Source: Cichorium intybus (taxonomy: Eukaryota > Streptophyta > Magnoliopsida > Asterales > Asteraceae). From it: DNA of 64,000 nt. Every line of letters starts with the position of its first letter. Position 1 is the first letter of the stretch. The notes beneath the pieces were generated by a model. The model did no database searches, had not been told where the DNA came from, and was given only the letters and a program-made list of their open reading frames with translations. Position numbers and translations under genes: made by a program. The stretch is taken from positions 62,223,882 to 62,287,881 of the forward strand of contig CM042016.1 of assembly GCA_023525715.1 (NCBI GenBank), given 5' to 3'. Positions 21,839 to 34,297 of the stretch are shown in pieces.

Positions 21839-23922
21839 CTATATGGTCTTTTCTCTGGCTTTTTCTAAAGCCATGGGAAAAGGAACTGTCCCACTCGTTT
21901 CCCCTTTCTCCCATGTACTTGTCTGTTTCTTCTGCTTTGCTTGCTCTTCCTTCCTTTTTTTCTTTTCCTTTTCCAGCTCTTCTTTTTCATCAAAAATTAT
22001 TTCTACATCACTATCCTCCTCTGCTGGTGGAGCTGTAACCTTGTTATCCACTTTCTTTCCACTCCTGAGCGTGATGGCCTCATTCACTTGCACTTTCGAC
22101 GGTTGTGCCTTCTTTTGTGCTCTATCTTCCTCCATCTTGATAATCAACTCCCCTAGCCTCAAAATTGCTTTTGAATTTGCATCCTCCACTTCCTGAAGCT
22201 TAACTAACATTCCAAAAATTTCCTGCATGCCAACGTTCATACTTCCTACTGGAGGCATAGGTTGCATCTGCTGCTGTCTCACTGGTGGTTGTCTCACCTC
22301 TCGCTGCTGATTGTTTCGGAATGGTCGTGGTGCATTATGGAATTGACCATACCAATGTACTTGACTAATTTCTTCATGAGTCATCGAGCATTCATTGTGA
22401 TTATGTCTTATTTCACCACATGTATTACATATAACTTGCCCATGCAATACATATGCTCCCTTCTCTTGTTGAAACCTCGCAAGCATTTGATTGAACTTCC
22501 TAGTCACATCACTGAGCTCCTTCTGCATTTCTATCTTCCACTTATTTTCTGCTTCAACGTTTGCTACGTAGACTGTGTTGTCCTTCATGGATCCACTGAC
22601 CTTAGATCCTAAACTTAATTGCTCTAAGAACTTCCAAGCATCCTCTGGCTCTTGCCACATAAATGTCCCACTTGATGAGGCATTTATCATTGCTTGATGT
22701 GTCTCACTTACTCCCTCAAAGAATAACTTCACTAACTGCCATCTAGGAACCTCGTGATGCGGACATGAATGCAATAACTCCTTTAATCGATCAAACGCTT
22801 CGTGGAAAGCCTCTCCAGGCTTCTGCTGAAAGTTTTGAATTGCGCGTCTAACTTCTGTGGTTTTACTAACTGGGTAGAATTCTTGTAGAAACTTTGCCTT
22901 AAGTTGGTCCCAACTAGTGATACTATTAGGTGGAAGAGATGTGAACCAGTATTTGGCCTTATCCTTTAATGTGAAAGGAAATAATCTTAACCTAAAAATA
23001 TCCCTATTGGTGTGTCTAGGAGTATTAGCATTTGCGATAGCTATGAACTCATACAAGTGATTGTATGGATCATCATCTTATAACCTCTAAATTGAGTTAA
23101 TATTCCTATCAACTGGGGCCTAATTTCTACTTGAGATTCTATATCATCAGGAATGTAAATGGGCGATGAGTCATCGTACTCCCGTGGCTGGAAGTGCGAT
23201 GCAACCGATTGCCCTCTCGGTTGTGCAAAATACAAGGGTTGAACAGGATTACCGTAAAAGTGATGATCATTACATCTCTATTGACCTTGTAGTGGTTGAT
23301 GCTGCTGTGCTCTTCTTAGAGGTCCCCGACCTCGGTCCCATGGTTGCTGTGGTGCTGGTGGAACCCATCCTTCGTCTTCTTCTTCATCATATCTCTCCTC
23401 AGCCTCTTGATACTAGTACTGCTGCTGAGGTGGTTGCTGGTATTGTTGTTGCGGTGGTATAGGTTGGAATGTGGTTTGTGGTTTAAAGAGTACTGGTGCT
23501 GGTTGAGAAATGGGTTGAGAAATGGGTTGGGAAATGGGTGTCTGATGTCCAGATACTGGGGTGCCATCGCGGGTCGGCGCTCCCCAAGACATGGCAGATG
23601 TAAATGGGTTTGTGGATTGAGATTGGGATAAAGGTTCAAATGGTGGAATCGACGGCAGAGTGCATGAAGATACATGTGCAAGGACTGAAGCTGCACCACC
23701 AGTAGCACTCGTGCTCCCAATGTGAAATTCAGAAACCGGGGGAATAAATGACATCCCCGTTGCCTCACCCGAGGGTTCCTGGGCAACATTCACCATACTA
23801 GTACTGACACTAGAAAAACTCATTGTATTTAAACGCCTACATGCACGGATCTTGCGCGCAGTTTGCTCAATCTGTGAGTCAAAACACAAAGGGAATAATA
23901 GCTCACCCCTACGGGTACGCAT
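21839..23922 (-). pseudogene. GYP-A gag
   Basis: Starts M-R-T-R-R-G-E at 23922. The N-terminal 170 residues are low-complexity with a triple P-I-S-Q repeat and a Gln/Pro-rich tail, then a frame break near 23410 and another near 23080. The 405-residue frame 23056-21839 contains the retrotransposon gag core (FRLRLFPFTLKDKAKYWF, FLQEFYPVSKT, FQQKPGEAFHEAF, SCPHHEVPRWQLVKLFF) and a perfect CCHC zinc knuckle CNTCGEIRHNHNEC near residue 220. A charged Lys/Glu-rich tail precedes the stop. Gag forms the particle and packages element RNA. Confidence 0.87.
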
Positions 23923-24024
23923 GCACTAATGCAACACGCCCGAAAAAACAAAAATAAAAAATTACTAACTAAAAAATAAAAAACTAAAAAGTCCTACAAA
24001 TCACCTAATCTCGAGCTCACAACT

Positions 24025-24041
24025 CCCCGGCAACGGCGCCA
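24025..24041 (-). other. GYP-A primer binding site (tRNA-Asp)
   Basis: The + strand reads CCCCGGCAACGGCGCCA, which is the 3' end of plant tRNA-Asp including CCA, so the element strand is its 17-base complement. Five bases separate it from the LTR. A tRNA-Asp PBS is typical of Athila. Confidence 0.9.
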
Positions 24042-24046
24042 AAATT

Positions 24047-25143
24047 TGACATGCGCAGAGGTCGTCATGCTGTAAAAAATAAGAAAATAACCTCACTCTC
24101 ACTTAGCACAGTGGAAGTCAGGGTCGATCCACAGGAGTTATGTGGTCGAGATAGGTGACAGATTACCAGCAGCAGTGTCACGGCTACAGTCAGAGGACCT
24201 AGATCCTAACTTTTGTATGCTAATTCCAAAAAACATAAACCAAACTAAAACTATCAACCAAACCTAGTCACTTACTGAAATCAGAAGTACATCTCCAATT
24301 CAAAAGCAAACAAAGGAAATTCAAACATCAAACACAAACAAAGCATAAACTAAACCAATAACTAAAGTCCAAATGAACAATCACTGGCTAAGTTCAAACC
24401 TAAAAACTAACCTAGTTGGTCACTGAGATCAGCAAGGGAATTCAGTCCAAACAAGGTCATTCAAGCATCCAAACAGAAAACAAACATTCACAATCCAAAA
24501 ATAAGCATAACACCGAAAAACCAACATTTAACATAAATTGAATGATTATTATTAACCAAAACAGATTCCAAGTGTTCCAAAACAGTAACAAAACATCCAA
24601 AACAGAAACTAGAACTAAATATCAATGGTTGTCACTCCCAAAGATACTAGCCTATGATTTCTAACTATTAAACTAAATGAAAATTAAAGCTAAAAACATA
24701 AAAATACCAATTAACGGTTCTTGAAGCTGAATCTCGGAGTCAAAGAGCATTGGGGGTCGATTTTACACCAGGTCTTCGCCCGCTTTTTTTGACCTAAAAG
24801 CCTCTATTTATAGTTGCAAAAATCTCGAGACCGCGCCGCGCATTTAAGGATCCCGCATCGCGCATAGGGGTTTATCCCCGTTTTCTCGGAATTTGAATTC
24901 TTTCCACCGCCTTGAATCCGCGTCGCGCCTTTATCATTTCCGTAGCGCGCGTACATCTTTTCTTGATTTTGCATTCATCTTCAAACTTCTTCTAAATTGC
25001 ACGCTTTTAGTCCCTGTTTTCAATATTTCTTTCCAAACAAGTGCTGGCACGAAAAATGAGAATATCACGATGTATATGATATAATTTCACTAAGAATAAG
25101 GCTCAACAACTACTAAAATATGTGATATTACTAGGCGTTGTCA
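24047..25143 (-). repeat. GYP-A 5' LTR
   Basis: 1,097 bp, TGACA..TGTCA, matching 4551-5648. TATA box complement at 24805-24812. GC-rich CCGCG motifs around 24833-24945 fall just downstream of the TATA box in element sense. Confidence 0.93.
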
Positions 25144-25263
25144 ACGTACGAGGTGCACACAATCGTCAAAACGAAAAACTAAATCAAATCGAATACCAAA
25201 GCTAAAAATAAAAACCAACTAACACAGTAAATTCAAGCGCACAACTCCCCGACAATGGTGCCA
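25144..25263 (-). other. GYP-B leader and primer binding site
   Basis: 25247-25263 reads CCCCGACAATGGTGCCA, the tRNA-Asp PBS with two or three changes from the perfect GYP-A site. 25144-25246 is the untranslated leader; its left end joins, across GYP-A, to the gag start at 4550. Confidence 0.82.
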
Positions 25264-25268
25264 AATTT

Positions 25269-26227
25269 TGACACGTTGCAGTCATTTTTACGGTAAAAAA
25301 TACAAGATTTAATACGTTACGAGCACACTAACTAAGTGGAAGTAATCGTCGATGAGTGGAGTTAGTGGTTGAATCTGTGTCAGAAATTAACGAAACTATC
25401 GTGTCACTCTATAGCTGGTGGCGTTCCATCCACTTCACGAAATCCAAACGAAACGAAAATATCGAGAACATAAACGAGCATCAACTAATTAATTAAATGC
25501 AAATCCCGATACAAACCAAGAAACGTTCTGACCCTGAGGTATACTCGGAAAATCAGAATCGTCCAATGCTAAACAAACAATAAACGTAAACGAATTCAAA
25601 ACCGTAAAATAATTGAAACTGAATGCTTGCATAGAAATTAAACCAAAAACGGAAGTCGAATGCTTTTTACTTCAATAACAATTCAGAACCAACACGGTCC
25701 AGTGAGTTCTACAATCCCAAACCGTTGGAAACGTGTGAGAAACAAAATCGAAAAACACTAAAACAAACTAACACTATGAAAATACAAATTCTTGATCTCT
25801 GAAATCCAAAAATACGAGTCGAAGGGGGCCTGAGTTCCACTCCAAGCTCGGATCTTCGCTCCCACAACACGAACCAAAAGCCTCTATTTATAGTTACAAA
25901 ATTCGACCATCCGCGCCGTGTAATGGTTCCGCGGCGCGTCCTTTTCTATAACCCCGAGTTCGCTGTTTGAAATTCAAACTTCTCATCCGTTCATTGGCTT
26001 TCCGCGACGCGCGTGCCTTTCATTCCGCGGCGTGCATGTATTTTTGCCTGAAAAAGGACTTCATTCCCAACTTCACCCTTTTGTACGTATTTAACCCTTG
26101 TATTCAACATACTTCGCACACAAGCACTAGACACAAAAACATGAATATATAACAGTTTATGAGATATACTTTACATAGAATAGGACTCAACAACGACTAA
26201 AATACTTTATACTACTAGGCATCGTCA
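25269..26227 (-). repeat. GYP-B 5' LTR
   Basis: 959 bp, TGACACGTTGC..GGCATCGTCA, with a TATA box complement at 25885-25892 and GC-rich CCGCGGCGCG motifs (25911-25938, 26005-26035). Clearly related to the GYP-A LTRs (same ends and TATA/GC-motif layout) but strongly diverged, so a different Athila family. No matching 3' LTR is present in the window. COP-C integrase sequence follows directly at 26228. Confidence 0.85.
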
Positions 26228-28626
26228 ATATGGCTGTATCTACTTAATCTAGCATAAGTCAGAAACTTTGAAAAGTTCAAAGAGTTCAAGCATGAAGTCG
26301 AGAATCAATTAGGCTGGAAGATAAAGATGCTTATATCCGATAGAGGCGGTGAGTATCTTAGTATCGAGTTCCATGACTATCTTAAGGAATGTGGAATAGT
26401 TTCACAGTTGACTCCTCCTAGGACACCACAATTGAATGTTGTGGCTGAGAGACGTAACCGGACCTTGTTAGACATGGTTCATTCCATGATGAGTAGATCT
26501 TCTCTCCTTATTCACTTATGGGGTATGCCTTAGAGACAGCTGCCCATATCCTCAATCTTGTCTTTACAATGAAGGTTGCCAAAACACCTCACGAGATGTG
26601 GACAGGGAAAGCTCCCTTATTAGCACATATCAAAGTCTAGGGTTGTGAACCTTTCGTAAGACGCAAGACTAATAACAAGCTAGCAGCTAGAAGTGAGAAG
26701 TGTATTTTCAATGGTTACCTAAAGCAGTCTTTTGGATATGTGTTCTACAAACCTAGTGAGAACGTGGTCTTTGAAGCACGAAGAGGAGTCTTTTGAGAGC
26801 GAGATCTCATATTCAAAGAGGACAGAGGGAGTACCATTAACCTTGATGAAATTCAAGAGTCAACCAATTAATGAACCTTAGAAGATACTAGCACTCAACC
26901 AGAGGAAGAAGTTCCTATTGAAGCGATAAACAACTCATTACCTCTTAGATGTTCCTGCAGAGTCAGCATGCCACCCGAGTTCTATGGCTTCCTTATTACT
27001 ACGGATGGTGAGACATTTGCCAGTGATAGAACATTGGTAAATTTTGATGAGCCAGCTAGCTACAAGGAAGGAATGGCAGGACCTAAGGCTGCTAAATGGA
27101 AAGAGGCAATGGACAGCGAGATCAAATCCATTTATGACAACCAAGTTTGGAATTTGGTCGATAATGTACCAGGTTGAAAGACAGTTGGTTGCAAACGGAT
27201 CTTCAAGAAGAAGATCGACATGGACGGAAAGATACACACTTTCAACGCTGGCCTGGTTGCGAAGGGATTTACTCAAACCCTTGGGGTTGACTATGATGAA
27301 ACTTTCTCACCAGTAGCCAAGATAAAGCCTATTAAGATAATGCTCGCCATAGCTGCATTTCATGATTATGAAATTTGGCAGATAGATGTCAAGACCACTT
27401 TCCTTAATCGGAAGTTGGCTGAGGATGTTACATGAATCAATCAGAGGGTTTTCTAGATGCAAAGTTTCCCAATAGAGTGTGTAAGCTTGAGAAATCCATT
27501 TATGGATTGAAACAAGCATCTCGCAGATGGAATCTTTGCTTTCATGAGAAAGTCAAAGAGTTTCATTTCTCTAGGAGCGAAGATGAGTCCTGCGTCTATA
27601 TCAAGGCTAGTGGGAGTATAGTAACGTTTATGGTGTTGTATGTTGATGACATACTACTCATGGAAAATGACATTCCAACCTTGCAAGAAGTTAAATCTTG
27701 GCTTGGAAAGTGTTTCACCATGAAAGACCTTGGAGAAGCTACCTATATTCTCGGGATAAGAATATTGAGAGATCGAAATAAGAGACTAATTGGACTTAGT
27801 CAATGTACATACTTGGATAAAGTACTAAAAAGGTTTAGTATGGAAAATTCTAGGAAAGGAGAGCTACCTATCTAGAGTAATGCAAAATTGAGTAAGACTT
27901 AATGCCCAAGTATAGATAAAGAGATAGCTGATATGAGTCGGGTACCTTACGCTTCGGCTGTGAGGTCGATCATGTACGTTGTGACATGTACCCTGATGTG
28001 TCCTTTGATTTGAGCATGGTCAGTTGCTATAAGGGAAATCTTGGGAGAGCTCACTGGACTGCGGTTAAAAACATTCTCAAGTATTTACAGAGGACGAAGG
28101 ACATGCTTCTAGTCCTTGGTGGCAGTGATACGTTGAGAGTAAGTGGGTATAGTAACGCTAGCTTCTAGACAGATAGAGACAATTTTCTGTCTCATTCGGG
28201 CTGGTGTTTCTTCTAAACGGTGGAGTGGTTACTTGGAAGAGTTCCAAACAAGAAATGGTGGCTGATTCAACTTGTGAATCAGAGTACATAGCTACAAGTG
28301 AATCATCAAAAGAAGCGGCTTGGCTAAGGAATTTCATCGATGACCTCGAAGTAGTCCCGACCATTCAGGAGCCAATGGAAGTTTTCTGCGATAATGAAGG
28401 AGCGGTTGCTTTGAGTAAAGAACCGAGAGATTATGGAAAGTCCATATATATCGACATAAAGTACCACTACATCATACATAGAGTAGAAGAAGGTCACCTC
28501 ATCGTGAAGAGGGTATCATCTGAAGAGAACCCTGTAGATCCCTTGCCAGAGGGTCTGAGTAGGGTCAAGCACAGTAAGCATGCTAGGAGCATTGGTCTAA
28601 GAGATGATATTAGTTTTAGTAATTAG
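26228..28626 (+). pseudogene. COP-C pol: integrase (partial), RT and RNase H
   Basis: Begins inside the integrase core (HKSETFEKFKEF, then SDRGGEYLS with a catalytic Asp, and PQLNVVAERRNRTLLDM with the catalytic Glu). RT follows from 26968 (same PPEFYGF opening as COP-D) with YVDD intact at about 27640, and RNase H ends at 28626. Lesions relative to COP-D: TGA for CGA at about 27177, a one-base loss at about 27430, TAG for CAA at about 27875, TAG for CAG at about 28169, and more in integrase and around 27990. It is a dead copy of the COP-D family, cut off on the left by GYP-B. Confidence 0.88.
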
Positions 28627-29058
28627 ATAGTTATTTTGAAACTTGTAACAATGTAAATGTAATTGACTTTTGATGATTAAATAATAGAGAATTATTTATG
28701 AGTATTGTTTAGTGCTATCTGTCAATTGTTTATTCTTGTGTTTTATTTTGCATGTTTTACTTCCCGAATAATGTGATTATTCAAATTCCATAATCGTTCA
28801 TACTTTTGGAAGTAAGTAGTGAATTAAGACTGTCATGAATTGGATTGTATATTGTCTAAGGATGTTAGAGATAGAAATGGTATTCCTGCAATGTTCATGA
28901 CTACTTAGAAATGGAGATTTGAGTATTGGATAAGTCAATGCTCAGAGAATTACTTCATGGATTATATCACCAGTAACTATGAGACAATAATATCTTATGA
29001 TCTTAAAACGGAGATATATGAGTTATGAATTACAAGTCAGTTGTACATTGATAGTGCG
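28627..29058 (+). other. COP-C 3' non-coding region, first half
   Basis: Homologous to 1673-2060 of COP-D. Interrupted at 29058 by LARD-F; the second half resumes at 57519. The last five bases GTGCG (29054-29058) are the target duplication. Confidence 0.85.
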
Positions 29059-31358
29059 TGTGACAAGCTGAATTGTAATATGTAAACTAATAATTTTAAG
29101 TTAAGTATCTTCAAGCTAAGAGGTTTGATGTCCAAACGAGTTTAAAAGGTATACAGAAGGGGAAAGTCGTCAAAGAATGTGGAAATATTGAAATTTGGGT
29201 TTTAATACATTTTATTAAGTCATAATGAAGTGTTACTTCATTTGGAAACATCTCTTGAAAGCCCGAGGGAAAAATGGGAAACTTGGGGACAAAAGTGAAA
29301 AGAATAATTGTAAATCTTCAAAAATATGATGCAAAAGTTAGAAATTTCACTAAGGCACTAAGCTTAAGGGCATTTTCGGAATTTTACACCTAATAAACCA
29401 GCCCATGGATTTTATGATTCTATGTTCACGTATTAGCAAGGGGGGAAAAGAAAATAGGGATCGGGAAAACAACTATAAACAGGAAACACACCTAATAAAC
29501 TAGCCCATGGATTTTAAGTTTAGAAACTTTAGTGTTTTATATTTGTCAAAATGATATAAAAGGGTAAAGTAAGGGACGATATGACATCTAAACATCAAAG
29601 TGAACTTATAAAGAAGTAATAAAGTTGAATGTCACTAAAATAACTTAGTAGAGACTAAGAAATACATAATTAGTCAATTTTGAGACAAAAAGAGTAAAAA
29701 TCTCCAAAAAAATGATTATTATGCTTTAAGAAGTATACTTAATGATTGGAATAGACTTAGATAACGCATAAAAAGAGTGTATCTATGATTTGATAAGAAT
29801 ATATATTTAGTGTGTAGTATGTACTAACCTCTTAATAAATTAATAGAGGTTAAAAGATGTTGGAGGCAACTAGAGTCAAGAGCTGGTGGATATTTGTAGC
29901 TAGACATACCTAGCTACCGAGGTGAGTACATGAGGACTTTTCTGGGTACATAGCAACAATTTTTGTTTTTATGTTAAATGTTTTAAGATTCATAGTTTGA
30001 CAAATGGTTTTCAAAAGTTATGATAAATGTTTCATAAGTAATGGTTTTCGAAGTGGTTTTTAAAGCTTGAATTAGAAAATATTGATATATGTTGACCGAT
30101 TGAAATAGTTTACAAATGATTTTGAAAAGTTGAATTAGAAGTACGGTTTATGTTGAAGAATTGAAAATGAGTTTAAATGTTTTTAATGATGTTTATCTAG
30201 AGACCAACTTGTATAAAATGATAATGCTAAAAATTGAAATATGAACTAAATGAAAGAAATGAGAAAAACGTCCGGACAAGGATCTCACACTAGTGAGGGG
30301 AGATCAAAAGAAACTATTGGGATGGTACCTCCCGTCGCGAAGAAGTTGTCTCAGCACGCCCTTATGGATAGATTTATTCTATTCCATGAAGGGAAAGGGA
30401 ACTAGCACACGTTCACGAATATATTGGTTCTATTTCAGGAGGGAAAGGGATACAGGGAAACCCGTATAAAGACAAATGATAATAAATTAATCATCAATTA
30501 CAGTTGGTCTATGGTTGTTCAGAAAGTACCTGAAATATGTTCGCTTATGATGAATTTCTTACTTGACATTTTAAGCTAAAGTATTTGAAGTTTTAACAAT
30601 GAGCTTTTGTTTGGATGATAAGTAATGATTTTTGTTTTAATGATTATAGCAATGAACTTTTTTTTATTGTTTTGACATAACAGTGGAGTTTGTAGGTTTT
30701 GAAAAGAAGGGAAAGCTTTTCTTTATTTGTTAATAGCTAATGATATTCAAATTGATTTAAACTCATTGAGTCTAAAACCCATGTATCTCATGAGGCATTT
30801 ATGTCTTATGTATTTTTCTTTTAAAATGCTATGTACTCAGGAACAGGATGCTGGTTAGCAGATGATACAAGGAAAGGACTTAGAAGCTGAGATGAGGAAC
30901 GTAGATAGAAAGGATGTTCAGAAGATAGAGTATCTCAATTGCGGTATAGTATGTCATGTAATTGAGAGATGTATGATTATGTTTTATAATTCCCTTGTAG
31001 TTGTACAATAAAGTCGTGTTATGTCCCGTATTGTTTTTGGGCTATTTTATTAAGTCGGATAGGTATGGATTTGTCCATATTACCCAAAGGTCATGTCGAA
31101 TTTTTGGTAGAAATGTTAGTTTAATACGGGACATAGCCTTGAGATGTTTAAAGGCTTTACTATGGTTGTTTTGATATGAGTTTGTAACCCCCAAAGTTGT
31201 TTAATTACTTTTGAGACTTATTGTTTTATTGGGACCAAATGTTTCAAATGATGTCTTAAATACTACAAGAAAAGTTTTTGAAAGAATGAAATTTCTACTT
31301 CATCATGTTTTTATAAACGATTACACCAAATAACGTGTATGAAAGATGGGGTGTTACA
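29059..31358 (+). repeat. LARD-F 5' LTR
   Basis: 2,300 bp. Compared with the 3' LTR it lacks two blocks, corresponding to about 34562-34884 and about 35051-36005. Otherwise it matches closely (for example 29059-29330 with 34298-34562 and 29870-31358 with 56112-57518). Confidence 0.88.
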
Positions 31359-31361
31359 ATT

Positions 31362-31374
31362 TGGTATCAGAGCC
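31362..31374 (+). other. LARD-F primer binding site (tRNA-iMet)
   Basis: TGGTATCAGAGCC three bases after the LTR end TTACA. Sets the element on the + strand. Confidence 0.92.
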
Positions 31375-34283
31375 ATAGTTTAAGTGAATTAGGTGTCGAG
31401 ACTCGAACCTAGGCTTAAACTGTGTGAGTTTAAGTGAGACTACGGACTTAAGATTAGATTTTAAGAATGAAATTAAGGGTTGTGATAGGATGTATCGTAA
31501 GATAGGTTGTTGAACCTAAGATCCTGAGATAGTTTGTAAACCTATATAATGGGTAAGTCGATGAGTTTAAGATAAAACAAGAGTGATAGGGAGTTATAAG
31601 TTAACATGAACTAGTGGACTAAGAGACCTAGTGATGATACTAGAAACAAATATGTATAGGTGGTTATAATAATTTGGGTCCGTACTATCATAACCACAGG
31701 ACATGTATTTGGGTTTAGTGGAATCAGAAAAGAATCTTGGGAACCTGGTAATGGATTCCTGTAGGAAATAAGGAAGATAAGAAGGATTGATTGATTGTCA
31801 TAGGATTAATATACCTATGTAATAAAATCAAGCATAATTGAAAACATTAAAGTACGACTAAAGTTAATAAAGATAATATAATGAGAATGTATCATGGAGT
31901 TGTGAAAACTCTGAATGAACAAGTAAGACATCTAATATACTTTGTTAGAATTATTTACAACTGAAAAATATGTATATTAGAACAAGATGGTGTAAGAACT
32001 AAAACATAAATTATGATGATAACATATCAACCAGTTGGAGAAAAATGAAATGAAAGAAATATAACTAAGTTATACAAACCTCCGAAGTTTGAGTTATTAA
32101 GTATTCTGTTGTCTAACGGAAACGAAATAAAGACTATGGAATAAAGATTAAGTTGTGACATCAATGATTGAAGTAAAGAATGAAAAGTATGAGTACATAT
32201 ACTAATAAAGCTCAGATAAGAAAGAAATATCAAACAATTTTTCATAAATATAAGCTAGATGAAATGATGGCTACTTGGAGACGAACCCTTTAGTTGTGTT
32301 AAGCAAGTGAAGAAGAAAGTCAAGATGTTGTAATGTGGTGTGTCACCTAAGGACAACTGTGAAATTCAAGAATAATTCTCAAATTTCATGAGTTTTGACC
32401 TACGAAAGAGGAAACACCCTGACAAGAGCCGTGGGAGAAGTACATGGGCCGTGTTTTGACTGTTGATGAGAAATCCTTCTGGCACGGGCCTTTTGAAAGT
32501 TACACGGGCCGTGTCTTTTTCAGCTTGCAGTTTTTCTCTATTTCTTTGCTCCACAATCTTCCGAATGATTTTTAAAGCTTTCTCAGTGTGTGTATGTGTA
32601 ATTCCAAGTGAGCTATTTTGTATAAGACATCTAATGAATTGGGCATAACTATGGTTATTAAAAGTATGATTAGATATATTGATTAGAAAGTGAAAGTATG
32701 TTGTTAAAATGGAAATTAATGAAAATGGAAAAGTGGCAGAGATCATGAAACCTTGAATCATATGCCTCGTTGTACTGTAACTAAAAATATACGAAGTTAT
32801 GGTAATTAATACATAATGTTATGAAAACATGAATGAAAGGAATTTGTAAGTTGACAGACCTTGGTTGAGAAATCGGATAGGAACTCTGAAGATCACGAAG
32901 GAAATTGGTTCGTTTAAGGAATTCGCAACAACAAGTTAAAGTAATGAAGGTATGTCATTATTTTCATGTAGTGCTTTGAGATAAGGAAGTGCTATGAACT
33001 GTCGGTTCTACAAATTCATATTAGTAGCTAATGGTCATTGTTGGCGAGTGTGTATTATGTTATTAAGGCATTGACATGTATACCCAGTAGTTGAATATAA
33101 GTGTTCTAGATGAAAATTGTTAATTCACAATCTATGAAGCTTATTATGGGAGCATGTTATATCTATCTTTGGGTTAGTAAAGGTTGTTTTGCTAGTAAGT
33201 TAGAATTAACACCTAGATGAAGATAACTAGTAAGGTTTTGCATGGATTGTGATGTGATTAATAATTTCTCTTTATGGTATGGCTATCTTAAAGATAATGC
33301 AACTTTTGGAAAGATGGTTTATGCATATAATGGTGAACAACATGGTAATCTGGTTGCATCATGGATGGAACTGATTAAGGATGAATAGAAATCAAGATTT
33401 TAGTTATGTCTAAAGTTATTCCAAGATGAATGTAAAGTGAAAAGAGATGAATAGTAATAAGTTATTGCTATGTAATAATAATATAGAGAATTTGACCTTA
33501 AATGAAAATACCCTTATTTTCTTTTAAGGGGTAGATGGGGATACGTGGATGTTTGGCCTTATGATGACTGCATTAATAGAAAAATGTGCAAATATAATTC
33601 TCAAGATATGATTAATTACCTTCAAGAAAGAGCTCAGAAGTTGTCTAAGGATATTGTAAGATAATCAAAAGCAGACATCAGTAATGAAGTTTATAGGAAA
33701 ATGTTGGAACTCTAATGTTGAGATAAAATATTGCAAAAGTTATGGGTAGTGACTACAAGCATGGAAGGATTAGTTAATAGTTAATTTAATCAAGATGGAA
33801 GAATATAAAAAGAAAGGCTTATGAATATAAAGTCTAATGATTGGAAGTTAAGTATGAATAGTAAAGTAGGATGTTATTTTGGAGTAAGCAATCAAAACTT
33901 TATTATGTGAATATTGTCATACTCAATCATTGGAGAATAAGAATGATTGAAGAGTTAATCGTATTGAGTGCTAAGTAATGGTAGGAAAGTAATTAAGACA
34001 CACGTTGACTTTAAAAAGTCAAACATACTATGATATGTAAGTAAATAAGTTGTCAAGGTTCAAATGAAATACATCATAGTGATTATGATTTAGGAAAAGG
34101 AAACATGCTAAATGAACCTGAATGATATCATAAGGAACGATTATAACAAGGATTACACAAAGCAATGAGAACATGAAGCAAGAGTCTTAATAAAGACCTA
34201 GTAGTAGTTTAGGTTCTCATGGAGCTATGTAGTTGCAAGTACATTCCCTTTCCATATAGTGATTATGGGGACGGCATCCTTTT
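31375..34283 (+). other. LARD-F interior, non-coding
   Basis: About 2.9 kb, AT-rich, with no frame longer than about 130 codons and none resembling a known protein. Contains ACACGGGCCGTGT-type palindromes at 32404-32520, similar to those at about 10871 in LTR-X, and a PPT-like TTTTAAGGGGTAGAT at 33522-33536 duplicating the true PPT. Confidence 0.7.
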
Positions 34284-34297
34284 AAGGGGTAGATAAT
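34284..34297 (+). other. LARD-F polypurine tract
   Basis: AAGGGGTAGATAAT directly before the LTR start TGTGACAACC. The same kind of tract (GGGTAGATAA) precedes the LTR-X 3' LTR. Confidence 0.8.

Larger units (their letters stand above)
4551..25143 (-). mobile_element. GYP-A: complete but inactivated Athila-like Ty3-gypsy element
   Basis: Minus-strand order: 5' LTR (24047-25143), tRNA-Asp PBS, gag, protease, RT, RNase H, integrase, spacer, env-like ORF, 3' non-coding region, PPT, 3' LTR (4551-5648). Span is 20.6 kb, of which 8.9 kb is the nested LTR-X, leaving about 11.7 kb, a usual Athila size. LTR ends are TGACA..TGTCA. Flanks ATGCA (4546-4550) and ACGTA (25144-25148) agree at three of five positions and may be a decayed target duplication; the flanks themselves are the gag start and leader of GYP-B, confirming insertion there. 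LTRs differ at roughly 5-6% over the first 180 bases compared by eye. Confidence 0.9.

Noticed and set aside
21843..22196. Plus-strand Ser/Phe-rich frames opposite GYP-A gag (also 23344-23631)
   Set aside because: Antisense shadows of the Lys/Glu- and Gln-rich gag frame.
26327..26533. Separate small gene with SDRGGEY motif
   Set aside because: It is the integrase core of COP-C, interrupted by stops.
32366..32761. 131-codon minus-strand frame in the LARD-F interior as a captured gene
   Set aside because: No recognisable domain, no splice pattern, composition of random AT-rich sequence.
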